Part shown: piece by piece, positions 53,675 to 63,155 of the stretch
How the letters are laid out: each line of letters opens with the position of its first letter
Numbering within the stretch: position 1 is the stretch's first letter
Origin: JARKPK01 sp964631235
Lineage (GTDB): Bacteria > Planctomycetota > Planctomycetia > Pirellulales > Thermoguttaceae
Length of the DNA: 64,000 nt
Reading direction: 5' to 3'
NCBI GenBank assembly: GCA_964631235.1
Contig: CAZVZX010000007.1
Span: 62,001-126,000 of the forward strand
Position numbers and translations under genes: made by a program
Notes under the pieces: model-generated
What the model was told of the DNA's origin: nothing
Database searches by the model: none
Seen by the model: only the letters and a program-made list of their open reading frames with translations

Positions 53675-54229
53675 TCAAGGTGATCGGCCCTGCGTGGCAC
53701 GATTCGGTGCAGCGCGGCTTCGAGCAGCGCGGCGACGGGCCTCGGGCGGGCAAATGCCTAATTCCGCCAGCACCAAACGTTCTTGCCGGCGCATGGCGCG
53801 GCGCTGGGCGGGTGATTGATCGTCGTAGCCGGCCAAATGCAGAGCGGCATGAACGACGTAGAGCAGCAACTCGTCGGCGGCCGACCAGCCGAAGCGGCAG
53901 GCCGCGGCGGCCGCGGTTTCGGCGCTGACGACGATCTCGCCATCGATCGTGCCGTTGCCCGAGTCGAAGACAAAACTGATGCAATCCGTCGGCGTCGGAT
54001 CGTTGAGAAAGCGGCCGTGAACGCGGGCGATCTCGGCGTCGTCAACGACCGCCACGCTCACTTCGCCGCGCTGCACCTCGCCGCGAGCCAATGCCGCCTT
54101 GACCGCGCGACCGACCGCACGGCGCGGAACCCGCACGACCCGCTGCTGATTGACAATCGCCACCTTCAGCGTTGAGTGAGTGTCGGCGGCCGGATCGCGT
54201 CGGATGGCGCGTTGAACTCGAATCGCCAT
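53675..54229 (-). CDS. ybeY: Endoribonuclease YbeY, variant metal site
   Basis: A 184-residue protein from the ATG at 54229. The core starts LKVAIVNQQRVVRVPRRAV and runs to the metal-binding motif HAALHLAGYDDQS, where the third ligand of HGxLHLxGYDH is aspartate instead of histidine. YbeY cuts or matures rRNA and is usually essential. It is last in the phoH-HDIG-ybeY operon; the frame is open to a TTG at 54346 that overlaps the HDIG stop codon, so the start could be further upstream (54298 or 54346). The C-terminus is arginine-rich and unconserved. Confidence 0.85.
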   Translation of the reverse strand: MAIRVQRAIRRDPAADTHSTLKVAIVNQQRVVRVPRRAVGRAVKAALARGEVQRGEVSVAVVDDAEIARVHGRFLNDPTPTDCISFVFDSGNGTIDGEIVVSAETAAAAACRFGWSAADELLLYVVHAALHLAGYDDQSPAQRRAMRRQERLVLAELGICPPEARRRAARSRAAPNRATQGRSP

Positions 54230-54342
54230 GGCGTGGAACTCGTTGATCGCCCCTGAGGAAATCGGCGCCCCGCGATCGATCGGGGCAGAGTCTTTCATGA
54301 TGCGGCGGCCGGCCGTTTGTCCCCGCGTTGTTCCGGTGCCGG

Positions 54343-56808
54343 TCAATCCTTTGTCGCGGCCGGTGCGGCCGTCGAGACCGCGGCGTCGTTGTTCTGCCGA
54401 TCGTCCGCCGCCGAGGCCGGCACTCGCGGCGACGTCGGCTCGCCGCGCGATTCGCGCACGTCGCGCGTCTCCCGAGTGTCACGCGCATCGCGTGCGTCGG
54501 GGCGGGATTCTCCGCGGGGCTCGGGATACTTGATTCGTCCGTGATAGATCGAAATCAGCGACATCACCAAACTTCTCTCGATCGTTCGAAGTTCGCGGAG
54601 CGTCAGGCCGCTCTCGTCGAACTGACCGTCGTGCAGCCGGCGTTCGGCAATTGATCGCACCAAGCCTTCGATTCGGGCCGGAGCCGGATCGATCAACGTG
54701 CGGCTGGCGCTTTCGACGGCGTCGGCCAACATCAAGACGGCGGCCTCCTTTGTCTGCGGTTTGGGGCCGGGATAGCGAAAGAGGTTCTCGTCGGGCTCGT
54801 CGCCGTTGGGATCGGATTGGCTTCTCTCGTGGGCGCGGTCGTAGAAATACTCGACCAACGTCGTGCCGTGATGCTGGACGATCAGGTCGATGATCGGCTG
54901 CGGCAGGCGGTATTGGCGGGCCAAGTCCGAGCCGTCCTTGATGTGCGCAATGATCACCAGCGTGCTCATCGCGGGCACCAGCCCTTCATGGCGGCTGCCC
55001 TCGGCGCCCTGGTTTTCGACGAAGTAGCCGGGCTTAAGCATCTTGCCGATGTCGTGGAAATACGCCCCAACCCGAACGAACAACCCGCGCGCGCCGATCG
55101 CTTCGGCCGCCGCCTCGGCGATGGCGCCCACGGTGAGCGAATGGTTATAGGTGCTCGGCGCACGGCGGACCAGCTCTTGCAGCAGCGGATGGGAAACATC
55201 GCCCAGCTCGAGCAGGCTCAAGTCGGTCAAAACGCCGAACACCTGCTCGATGAACGGCAGCAATCCGGTCATGAGGAAGCCGGCGGCCAGTCCCCACAGT
55301 CCGATGCGCGCCGCATCGGTCAGCAGGAATACATTCAACGGGTGATTGTTCAACAGGGCGATGGCGACATCGAGCACGGCCGCCAGCGCCCCGCACGCCA
55401 AGCCGACATAAATCAGTTTCCGCCGCGTGCGAATTCGCCCCACGTTGACCACGCCGACCGTCGTTACCGCCATCAACAGGGCGAATTCGTACAGGTCGTG
55501 TCCGGCCGCCAAGGTGACGATCAGAGCAATCGCCGTCACGACCACCAGCGCCAGCTCTTGGCGGTACGCCACCGACATCGTCATTCCGAATAGCAGCAAG
55601 GGAATCAATTCGGCACGCCACGGGTCGGCGCTGAGCAGCTTCGCCCCGCCGACGGTTGCCGCCGCCAGGACGATCAGCGTGAGCAACCGCGAAACGCTGT
55701 CGAGCGGGCCGCGCTGTCGGTAGCGCATATAGACCCCGCACAACACGAACATCACGAAGATCAGCGCCAACGCGGTCAGCGCGCGGACAATCTGTTCGCT
55801 AGCGGTCCGTTGCATTTGAGCGGCTTGATCCTCCAGCCGCAGCAACTCGATTTGCTCGGCCGAAAGCCGGATCGGCGCTCCGGTTTTCGGATCGCGGGCC
55901 GCCACCAACAATTGGCCGGCCTTGAACACATCGGTTACCTCGGGCACGGCTTCGCTGGCTTTCTGCCGCGCGGCTGCCGTTTGCTCCAGGTCCACCTCGA
56001 GGGTCGGTGCGAGACGGGGCTTGACCCAGTTGAACAGCAAGTCGGCTGTTTCGTCGGGCGGCACGTGCGTGCGCAGGCTTTGCTGAACGGCCGACTTGTC
56101 GCCCAAAAGCACTTCGGCCAATTTGACGCGAAGCAGCGGCTCGGGCGCACCGCGCGGACGGACGATTGCCTCGTCGGGATTGCCGCGGCCCAATTCGGTG
56201 GAAGGCGAATCGAGCAGACCGCGCTGCTCGAACGGGGCAAAGGCCGCTGCCAGGGCCCGATCCAACTGGGCCAAATTCTCCGGCCCCGCGAACTGTTCTC
56301 GAAAGCGTCGGAAGCGGGCCTCGCGGTCTTCCGGGGTGGGCGGCGCGCCGCCTTCGGCCGGTTCTCCTTCGAATTGCCGCCAGATCTCAAGCAGCTTCGG
56401 ATCGGCTTTGTCGAGGCTTTCAGCGGCCGTCAATTGCGCAACCGCGTTGCGCAGTTCCTTGCGCAACTCGATCAGCGGTCGCGGATCCTGCGTGTAGCAG
56501 TAGGGAACTTGGGCGGCCGCCTGATGGCGGGCCAGCAAGGTTTTCTCAGAATTGGTTCGCTGAAAAGAGACCCGCGAAATGATGTCGCGCGACGGCACAT
56601 CGCCCACATGGAAGGCAAAAGGCGGGTTCCACGCCCCGATCAATCCGACCAAGAGAGCGGCCGCCAGAAAAGCCAATCCGACTCGGCCCAGCACATCGCG
56701 GCGCGATAGACTCTCCCAAGCGCGCTCCCACTGCCCCGGGGGCAGTTCCAAAGCCGCTACCCGTTCCGATCGCGTTCGTCGTTGTATGCCGCCGGCCATC
56801 GCAGTCAC
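54343..56808 (-). CDS. 7TM-HDIG cyclic-dinucleotide phosphodiesterase-type protein (PgpH/YqfF-like)
   Basis: An 821-residue protein. An N-terminal membrane helix and an extracytoplasmic domain of about 280 residues (VPSRDIISRVSFQRTNSEKT) lead to seven hydrophobic helices near 350-560 and then a cytoplasmic HD domain with YNHSLTVGAIAEAAAEAIGA, FHDIGKMLKPGYF and VQHHGTTLVEYFYDRA. In Firmicutes the PgpH member hydrolyses c-di-AMP. The last 55 residues are an R/D/E-rich degenerate repeat. The gene starts with a GTG overlapping the phoH stop (GTGA) and ends next to ybeY, the order phoH-yqfF-ybeY of many bacteria. Confidence 0.93.
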   Translation of the reverse strand: MTAMAGGIQRRTRSERVAALELPPGQWERAWESLSRRDVLGRVGLAFLAAALLVGLIGAWNPPFAFHVGDVPSRDIISRVSFQRTNSEKTLLARHQAAAQVPYCYTQDPRPLIELRKELRNAVAQLTAAESLDKADPKLLEIWRQFEGEPAEGGAPPTPEDREARFRRFREQFAGPENLAQLDRALAAAFAPFEQRGLLDSPSTELGRGNPDEAIVRPRGAPEPLLRVKLAEVLLGDKSAVQQSLRTHVPPDETADLLFNWVKPRLAPTLEVDLEQTAAARQKASEAVPEVTDVFKAGQLLVAARDPKTGAPIRLSAEQIELLRLEDQAAQMQRTASEQIVRALTALALIFVMFVLCGVYMRYRQRGPLDSVSRLLTLIVLAAATVGGAKLLSADPWRAELIPLLLFGMTMSVAYRQELALVVVTAIALIVTLAAGHDLYEFALLMAVTTVGVVNVGRIRTRRKLIYVGLACGALAAVLDVAIALLNNHPLNVFLLTDAARIGLWGLAAGFLMTGLLPFIEQVFGVLTDLSLLELGDVSHPLLQELVRRAPSTYNHSLTVGAIAEAAAEAIGARGLFVRVGAYFHDIGKMLKPGYFVENQGAEGSRHEGLVPAMSTLVIIAHIKDGSDLARQYRLPQPIIDLIVQHHGTTLVEYFYDRAHERSQSDPNGDEPDENLFRYPGPKPQTKEAAVLMLADAVESASRTLIDPAPARIEGLVRSIAERRLHDGQFDESGLTLRELRTIERSLVMSLISIYHGRIKYPEPRGESRPDARDARDTRETRDVRESRGEPTSPRVPASAADDRQNNDAAVSTAAPAATKD

Positions 56809-57782
56809 CCATCCCGCCGGCGTCCGGCCGGACCGCCATTGCGCCGCGGCTGAGGATCGTCGTAGGCGTTGACGATTCGCTGCACCAACGGGTGACGCAC
56901 AATATCCGCCCGAGTCAACTTCACCGTAGCGATCCCCTCGATTCCTTCGAGCCGTTGCAGCGCATCGACCAATCCGCTGCGACTCTTATGAGGCAGGTCG
57001 ATTTGTGTGATGTCGCCCGATACGACGATCTTCGAACCCATCCCCATGCGAGTGAGAAACATCTTCATCTGCGAGACGGTGGTATTCTGGGCCTCGTCGA
57101 GAATGATAAACGCCTCGTTGAGTGTCCGCCCCCGCATATACGCCAACGGAATGACCTCGATCACTTCCTCGTCGGTGTACCGCTTGAGCGCCTCGTGGTC
57201 GATCATGTCGCGCACGGCGTCCATCAACGGGCGGAGATAGGGGTTGATCTTCGCCTGAAGGTCGCCGGGCAAAAAGCCGAGGCTCTCGCCGGCCTCGACC
57301 GCCGGGCGGACCAGCACGATCTTCTTCACCCGCTCGCGCCGCAACGCGGCAATCGCGGTCGCCACGGCCAAATACGTTTTTCCGGTGCCGGCCGGCCCGC
57401 AACAAAACACGACGTCGTGCCCGCGAATCGCGTCCACATAACGGGCTTGGCCCGGAGTTTTCGGGCGAATTTTCTTGCCCGCCTTGAAGACTTCGATCGG
57501 GGCGGCCTCGACGGCGGGCTGCCCCTCTTGAACCGAACCGAGCACGCGCGACACGTCTTCCGGCTCAATCGTGCCGTGTCGCGAGGCGAGTGTTTGCAAC
57601 TGCTCAAGCACCGCCGTCGCTTGGGCCACGGCCGGCCCGTCGCCCTCGATCTGAACGCAACCGTCGCGAGCGGTTATTTTGACGCCCAACGCGGTTCGCA
57701 GCTTCCGTACATGCTGGTCGCACGTGCCGAATAACGTGGTGAGCGCTTGCGAACTGACGACCGAAAGCGACGCTTGTTCCAT
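56805..57782 (-). CDS. phoH: PhoH-family ATPase
   Basis: A 325-residue protein. The P-loop is GPAGTGKT, preceded by KTPGQARYVDAIRGHDVVFC. Walker B is IILDEAQNTT and the conserved VSGDITQIDLP follows, all standard for PhoH. An N-terminal KH-like domain precedes it (TALGVKITARDGCVQIEG). The role is not well defined, with proposed RNA-related ATPase or helicase activity. It heads the operon phoH-HDIG-ybeY and overlaps the second gene by 4 bp. Confidence 0.95.
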   Translation of the reverse strand: MEQASLSVVSSQALTTLFGTCDQHVRKLRTALGVKITARDGCVQIEGDGPAVAQATAVLEQLQTLASRHGTIEPEDVSRVLGSVQEGQPAVEAAPIEVFKAGKKIRPKTPGQARYVDAIRGHDVVFCCGPAGTGKTYLAVATAIAALRRERVKKIVLVRPAVEAGESLGFLPGDLQAKINPYLRPLMDAVRDMIDHEALKRYTDEEVIEVIPLAYMRGRTLNEAFIILDEAQNTTVSQMKMFLTRMGMGSKIVVSGDITQIDLPHKSRSGLVDALQRLEGIEGIATVKLTRADIVRHPLVQRIVNAYDDPQPRRNGGPAGRRRDG

Positions 57783-58110
57783 GGAGATGCGCCGAACGCC
57801 CTGTTCGGCGTCGAAGAAGACGAAAACTCGAAGAAGCCAAAATCCAAGCGGCCGACCGCCTGCCCCCGCTGGCGCGAACAGCTTGAACGCCTCGCAATTT
57901 ACCTGATACCAATATAGTCAATTCTACGCCGCCGGGGACAGAGTCGCGAGTCTCCGCCTGTAACTCATTAGCTGTCAGCAGGTTACGTATTGCGTTTCTG
58001 GTTGCCCCGCTCGTTCGGCCGGGTGATTTGCCGCATCGTCGGTTGCGCGGTTGCCGAATTGGCCTGCGATACAAACCGGGAGGCGACAGGCTCGCGGTCG
58101 CCTCTGTGCG
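57783..58110. other. Intergenic region
   Basis: Separates phoH from the TPR gene. It carries the phoH promoter region and the phrase GGGGACAGAGTCGCGAG, a kind of GC-rich tag often near REP-type elements. No gene is seen. Confidence 0.4.
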
Positions 58111-59007
58111 TCAGCGGAGCACGCCCGACGACGAAGAGCGTGCCAGCTCGATCCGTTGGATGAGTTCGCGACTGGGTTGATGATCGGGAGCGGCCTGGAG
58201 TGCTTGGGCGGCAAGGGTGGCGGCTTGATCGATTCGGCCGCACAGCCATTGTGCCTCGGCCCAGCGGTAGAGCAGCTCGGGTTGAGCCGGCCCGCGCTCG
58301 GCGGCAAGGGCCAGCGACTCGGCCGCGTCGTCGTAGCGAGCCAAGGCCATTTGCGCTAAACCCGTCAGATAGAGCACCTGTTGAGGTTCTTCGCCGGGGT
58401 TGTAGGTTTCGGCCAAACTTTGCAAGGCCTGCAATGCCCGATGCGGTTGTTCGAGCCGGCGATGCAGTTCGGCCACGTCCAACAACACACGGCGATCGTC
58501 GGGCGCCAGGCCCAGCGCCCGATGGAAGTCGGCCAAGGCCTCTCGAAATTGACCCGAAGCCTGCAAAATGCGGCCTCGGACTGCCCACGATTCCGCCGAC
58601 TTGGGGTCCAAATCGATGGCGCGATCGATGCTTTCCCGAGCGGTCTCGATTTGGCCCAGTTCCAAGCACATCTCGGCCAAGCGACGATGGAGCACCGGGT
58701 CTTCGTCGCCCCGTTTGACCGCTTCGCGGAGTTGAGCCAGCGCTTGCTCGCGTTGGCCTCGTTGCCAAAGCGCCTCGGCGTAATGCCGTCGCGGCTCGGA
58801 GTCGCCTGGGCAGCTTTTTACCGCCTTGGCCAACCATTGCTCGGCTTCGATGGCATCGCCGCGTTCGAGGGCCGCCACACCTCGGCGGGCGTACTGGCGG
58901 CTTGTCGCCACGGACTGCGATACCGGACCGTCGTAGCCCGGCAGCCGGCAACCGCCGAGCAACGCCGTCACGATCAGAACCAGCGCCGTTGCCCAAGAGC
59001 CTTTCAT
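58111..59007 (-). CDS. TPR lipoprotein
   Basis: A 298-residue protein with a lipoprotein signal ending LLGGC (MKGSWATALVLIVTALLGGC), so it should be anchored in a membrane through cysteine 20. The rest consists of about seven tetratricopeptide repeats (ARRGVAALERGDAIEAEQWL, AVRGRILQASGQFREALADF, YLTGLAQMALARYDDAAES). It probably is a scaffold for protein-protein contacts. The gene lies upstream of the phoH operon on the same strand but 328 bp away. Confidence 0.85.
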   Translation of the reverse strand: MKGSWATALVLIVTALLGGCRLPGYDGPVSQSVATSRQYARRGVAALERGDAIEAEQWLAKAVKSCPGDSEPRRHYAEALWQRGQREQALAQLREAVKRGDEDPVLHRRLAEMCLELGQIETARESIDRAIDLDPKSAESWAVRGRILQASGQFREALADFHRALGLAPDDRRVLLDVAELHRRLEQPHRALQALQSLAETYNPGEEPQQVLYLTGLAQMALARYDDAAESLALAAERGPAQPELLYRWAEAQWLCGRIDQAATLAAQALQAAPDHQPSRELIQRIELARSSSSGVLR

Positions 59008-60181
59008 GACACGGAACCGTACCAAATTCGTCAAACGGACGCTACACCGCTTTTTTTGTTTCTCCCTCTTCTCGGGTGGAAGGCAACGGCAACGCCGTTC
59101 GTCGCCGCAGGCGGACGCGATCCGCAGGAACAATCCCGTCTGACGATCGAACGTGTTCGGCGTCGGCGCTGGTGGGGCGCGCGACGCCAATGCCCGTTCG
59201 TGTCTCGACGTTTCAGACTCCCTTCTTTTGTTCGGCTTGTGTTCGCCTTGTGTTCGGCCGAATGCCGCATGCTACGGGCTCGGTCGTTCTCGATAGAACC
59301 GTCTGATCAGAACTGCAAGCGACGGAAGTCGGCCCTCGATAAGCCAACGCATAAGAACAAGCGGCCTAGTCCGCGGTTGGTTCCGCATTGTGCGAATTCG
59401 TTTAGTGTTTTTCCGTCGCACGGGAACAAAAGGTTTTGGGCAGATAGAAATATCGAAAACGTCGAGATGGCGCGAATGTGTTTTCTTACTGAATTGCGAC
59501 GAAACCCTTGACCGCCGTTTGCCGACAATGCAAGAATATTGTTTGAACTGCGATCAGCAAGCGTGTTGGTTGCGTATATCTGATAAGATCGACCGAGCAT
59601 CGCTGCGGAGTTCGAGAAGAGGTATTGCTCTCGAGTGCGGCAGGCAATTTCTTTGCGGCCGTTCAGAGCGATGCAAGGCACGCGACGATCGCGAGGCGAA
59701 ATGGCCAAACGGCAAAGAACGTTGGCCATCGCCCGGGATCGGACATTCCCAGACGGGCTTATTGCGGCGGCCCTCTGCGCGGTTTGTGCGATCGCGGATG
59801 GAATTAGGGTTCGGTGTGTTTGCCGGAACGGGCTCGTTCGGGGCCGAAGTTCCGGCCTGATGACGAGCCGAAGGAACATTTCGGGCATTCGCCTTCACAC
59901 CACGGATTACGGAAGCCGGTTGGGCCGCCGCTTCGACCTGAACGGGTGATGCGCTTCGCTCTCCCTCGCTTTCCACCGTGCGGAAGGGGCGTTTGTCGCG
60001 AACTTCGGCGAGCCGTGGGCCGGAATCGGGGAACTGGGGCCAATCGGCAAGGGCCGCAAGAGTCGTCCTTCGCAGCGGCACGCCCGTTGGGCGTGTGTGC
60101 CGTTGATACGACAAGGCACCGTTCGAGGCGAATAGCTCTCGATGCTTCGAGCGACTGCGAAGTACAAGCCAGGATCATTTC
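59008..60181. other. Gene-poor region, 1.2 kb
   Basis: Between the leftward TPR gene and the rightward HTH gene. The part near 59390-59600 is lower in GC than its surroundings and holds only unsupported frames. No RNA gene was recognised. Confidence 0.5.
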
Positions 60182-61312
60182 ATGGAAACAACCAACGCTC
60201 GGTCAGTGGAAGAACTGCACCTGGTCAATCAATTCGATCAGTTCCGTCGTATCTTGCAGTCGCCGGAGTATCGCTCTCACCTCGAGAAGCCCCTGGCGCA
60301 TTGGGCGCTGCCCTCCGATCGGCGTCTTCCGTTGGCGTTTTTGGGTCGGCGCTTGGGCGAATTGATCGATACCCCGTTTTCGTCGTTGGCCGCGACGGCC
60401 GGGGTGGGTCGAAAGAAGCTCGGCTCGTTGATCATGTTGCTTTCGCGCGCCGTGCAAACCGCGCCGGGCGATCTGCCTCAACACTCCGCTGCAACTCCGA
60501 AAGCGACCTGCCCGCTTCCGCAGAGCGACGGGTTCGATTTTTCCCATGTCTCCGAGATGATTTGGGACCAGTGGCGTACGAGCGTGGTGCGGCACGGGTT
60601 GGGCGGCGAGAAACTGGGGCGCTTCGCGCCGAGCCTGCGCCACATGACGCGGGTCATCTGGAATCGTTCGCTGGGTGAGTATGCCCACCAAACGCTGGCG
60701 CAAATCCGCGCCCAAAAAACCCACGGCGAGAAGCGGGTTCGAGCCATCCTCGAGGTATTTCACGGGCTGCATGTGATGATTGGCGCGATGGGCACCCAAC
60801 GGCACCTGGTCGTCCGGCTCTATCCGACGCTGATCGATCAAGTCGAGCGATGGGTCGAACGGCAGCTCCAATCCGCCGAACCCCTCGACGAAGAATCGCT
60901 GTTGGAGAACTACGTTCGTCCGCTGTGCGATCAGGTGCGGATCGACGCCAACGAGCCGATCGTGCGCTTGATGGAAACCCGGTTGGGGTTTCACGGGCCG
61001 ATTACCAGCGTTCGGCAAGTTGCCCGGGGCATGGGACTTACCCGTGCTCGGGTGTATCAGCTTCTCAACGAAATCAACGATATCATGGTTGTTCGCTGGC
61101 CCAACGGTCGGCATCTGAGTTATGAACTGCTTGCCAAGCTGCATCGGCAAGTGGAGAACAGCGAGCAACCAAAGCCGTTCCCACAGTTTTCGGCCGCCGT
61201 CGAACTCTTCTATCCGGCGGCACGGCGAGGGGCCGAAGGTTCGGTCGAGCCCGCCGGCGCCTCGCGGCGCGATCGGCGCGAAGCCTCGACCGCGCTGATG
61301 AGCACGAGTTGA
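60182..61312 (+). CDS. Helix-turn-helix protein with sigma-region-4-like domain
   Basis: A 376-residue protein, probably a regulator. Near residues 55-85, LPLAFLGRRLGELIDTPFSS with SLAATAGVGRKKLGSLIMLL resembles an RNA polymerase alpha-CTD-like helical domain. Near 275-310, TSVRQVARGMGLTRARVYQL resembles the helix-turn-helix of sigma-70 region 4 (compare RERVRQIE in RpoD). No sigma region 2 was seen, so it is not a complete sigma factor. The ATG at 60182 has AGGA upstream. It stands alone between two gene-poor regions. Confidence 0.6.
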   Translation: METTNARSVEELHLVNQFDQFRRILQSPEYRSHLEKPLAHWALPSDRRLPLAFLGRRLGELIDTPFSSLAATAGVGRKKLGSLIMLLSRAVQTAPGDLPQHSAATPKATCPLPQSDGFDFSHVSEMIWDQWRTSVVRHGLGGEKLGRFAPSLRHMTRVIWNRSLGEYAHQTLAQIRAQKTHGEKRVRAILEVFHGLHVMIGAMGTQRHLVVRLYPTLIDQVERWVERQLQSAEPLDEESLLENYVRPLCDQVRIDANEPIVRLMETRLGFHGPITSVRQVARGMGLTRARVYQLLNEINDIMVVRWPNGRHLSYELLAKLHRQVENSEQPKPFPQFSAAVELFYPAARRGAEGSVEPAGASRRDRREASTALMSTS

Positions 61313-61537
61313 ACCGCTTTACTTCAACGTTGATGGCCGCACCGCCAAACGGCGATGCCCTGCGCGAACTGCATCGATCGCACCGGCGGGAGTGCATTAC
61401 ACCGGTTGAAGTGAATCGCCCCGGCCGGGTGCTCACCACGGCATTTGCATCGGCGTAACGCGCTGGTGATGTTCTCTTTCACGGCGTCGCACAGCGGCCG
61501 GTTTGCGCCGTCTTCCGAGCCGAAGAATACGGCACGC

Positions 61538-62584
61538 TCAAGCAGCGCGGCGCTTGAAGGTTGTTGCTGTTGGCGAGGCCGACTGATCGACAGTCGTCTC
61601 GGAGGCCGGTTCCGGGGGCGAGAGTTGCGACCAAGGCAGCGCGGCAATGGCTGCCAATCGCCCGAGCATTTCGCATGCCACCGAGGGCCGGATGATCCCC
61701 GCCGCCCCACGCAACACGCATAAGCCAAGATGGGCAATGGTGCCGGTCCATCGTCCCCTTCGAGCAGCCCATCGCCAGAAAAAGCGCTCGGAATGCCAGC
61801 CGCGGGTTACGGGGTTCTCGCGTTCCCATGCCAGAGTCGGCGCGTCGAACCGCACGGCCATTTCGGCAACAGGCACGCATTGCGAGCCAATCGCTTGAAG
61901 CCGCAAGGCCAGATCGGCATGGCAAAGCGTTGGTCCGCCCAAGGCCGTCCAACCGCCGACCCTCTCGACAGCCCGGCGGCGGAAGAAGCCGGCGAGGGCG
62001 TCGGGACCGATCGGCCGATACGATCGCCGAAGGGCATTCGGTCGTCGGCCTTCCGCCAACCGAAAGACTTCGCCCGCAAGCCCGTACCCCAATCCCAGGC
62101 TGACGACTGTCTCCTGGCAAGAATTCGCCATCGGCAAGATGTTTGCCGGGACGGGGGCGTTTTCGGGGAGTGCCGCCGGCGAATCGTTGCACCGCGCGGC
62201 ATCGTCCGCTGGTTGGCCGTTGCTCCCGGCCTGTTGCAGATGGCGAACGATCATCGGTGCCGCTGAAGTCACCCGCGGATCGTCAAAGGCAGCCAGCACG
62301 TGCTCGGTCCAATCGGGCGTCACTTCGGTGCCGCACGCCAGCACGGCCACGATTTCCGCCCGACAAACCGCCCAAGCGGCATTCAGTTCATCGGCCCAAC
62401 CTGCCTTTTGCGGAAGGTGGACGAATTCCACTTCCCCTTCAAGTTCATAGGGGTCGTCGTAGGGCCGGTTCAACGCAAGAACGATTTGGCTGTCTTCGGG
62501 TCGGTTTTCCAACACCGAAACCAGCGTTGACTCAAACTGCTGAGGATCGCCCAAAACGGGAATGATGATCGAAAGACGCGGCAC
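61538..62584 (-). CDS. GT2-family glycosyltransferase-like protein
   Basis: A 348-residue protein. A GTG at 62584 with AGAGGGA 9 bp before it gives the typical N-terminus VPRLSIIIPVLGDPQQFEST. The GT-A fold is supported by LVSVLENRPEDSQIVLALNR and the acidic AEIVAVLACGTEV; the usual DxD is degenerate. The later part includes FFRRRAVERVGGWTALGGPT and LRLQAIGSQCVPVAEM, as in GT2 proteins that recognise a partner sugar. Sugar and acceptor are unknown. Alternatively the start is a GTG at 62617. Confidence 0.75.
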   Translation of the reverse strand: MPRLSIIIPVLGDPQQFESTLVSVLENRPEDSQIVLALNRPYDDPYELEGEVEFVHLPQKAGWADELNAAWAVCRAEIVAVLACGTEVTPDWTEHVLAAFDDPRVTSAAPMIVRHLQQAGSNGQPADDAARCNDSPAALPENAPVPANILPMANSCQETVVSLGLGYGLAGEVFRLAEGRRPNALRRSYRPIGPDALAGFFRRRAVERVGGWTALGGPTLCHADLALRLQAIGSQCVPVAEMAVRFDAPTLAWERENPVTRGWHSERFFWRWAARRGRWTGTIAHLGLCVLRGAAGIIRPSVACEMLGRLAAIAALPWSQLSPPEPASETTVDQSASPTATTFKRRAA

Positions 62585-63155
62585 GTTTGCTCGTCCCTCT
62601 GAAGGTGCGTCAAACACAAACGCTTTGGCGTCAACACGTTGCGCGACGCCGGCGTCGGCCTCAACGCTTGGCGAAGACCCGATGGATGCCGGGCGGAAAG
62701 GGATTCACTTGGGTTTAGTCGGCTAGCAACGATGGGGAAGTTTATTCATTAAAGACTGGAGATTCGGCTGGAGCGTTTTGTAGCGACTTTCGGTTCTTCA
62801 AGAAACGCAGCGAACGAGAATCGCTAACAGCGGGCGGGGCGGTTAGCTCCGCATCGTTGGAGACCCATCTTCTCCAAGCCTGCCATGTTTTCATCTTTGG
62901 CTCATTTTCCATAAATGCCCATATTTTCCGAAACGCCACGGCAAATTCAGCGGAAGATCGCTTGGGAAGAATGGCAAAAGTTTGCCGATTACGCTGCCGA
63001 TAACAGTCTTGCCGGATTTTCTGTAGATCGTTGCGCGCTGCGGCGCGTGGCCGATTCCCAGATTTCGGCGAGGGGGGGAATCGCGGGCGGCGAGATGGGC
63101 GCGGCGACGGGATCCGTTGCCGCCAACGCGCGTGTTCCTTGAGGTAGATGGTATC
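62585..63155. other. Divergent intergenic region
   Basis: Separates the leftward GT2 gene from the rightward TolC-like gene, and must hold both promoters. No clear hexamers or gene were identified. Confidence 0.45.

Noticed and set aside
59390..59860. 156-codon frame in the lower-GC gene-poor region
   Set aside because: No ribosome site, no known domain, and overlapping frames of similar length on the other strand.
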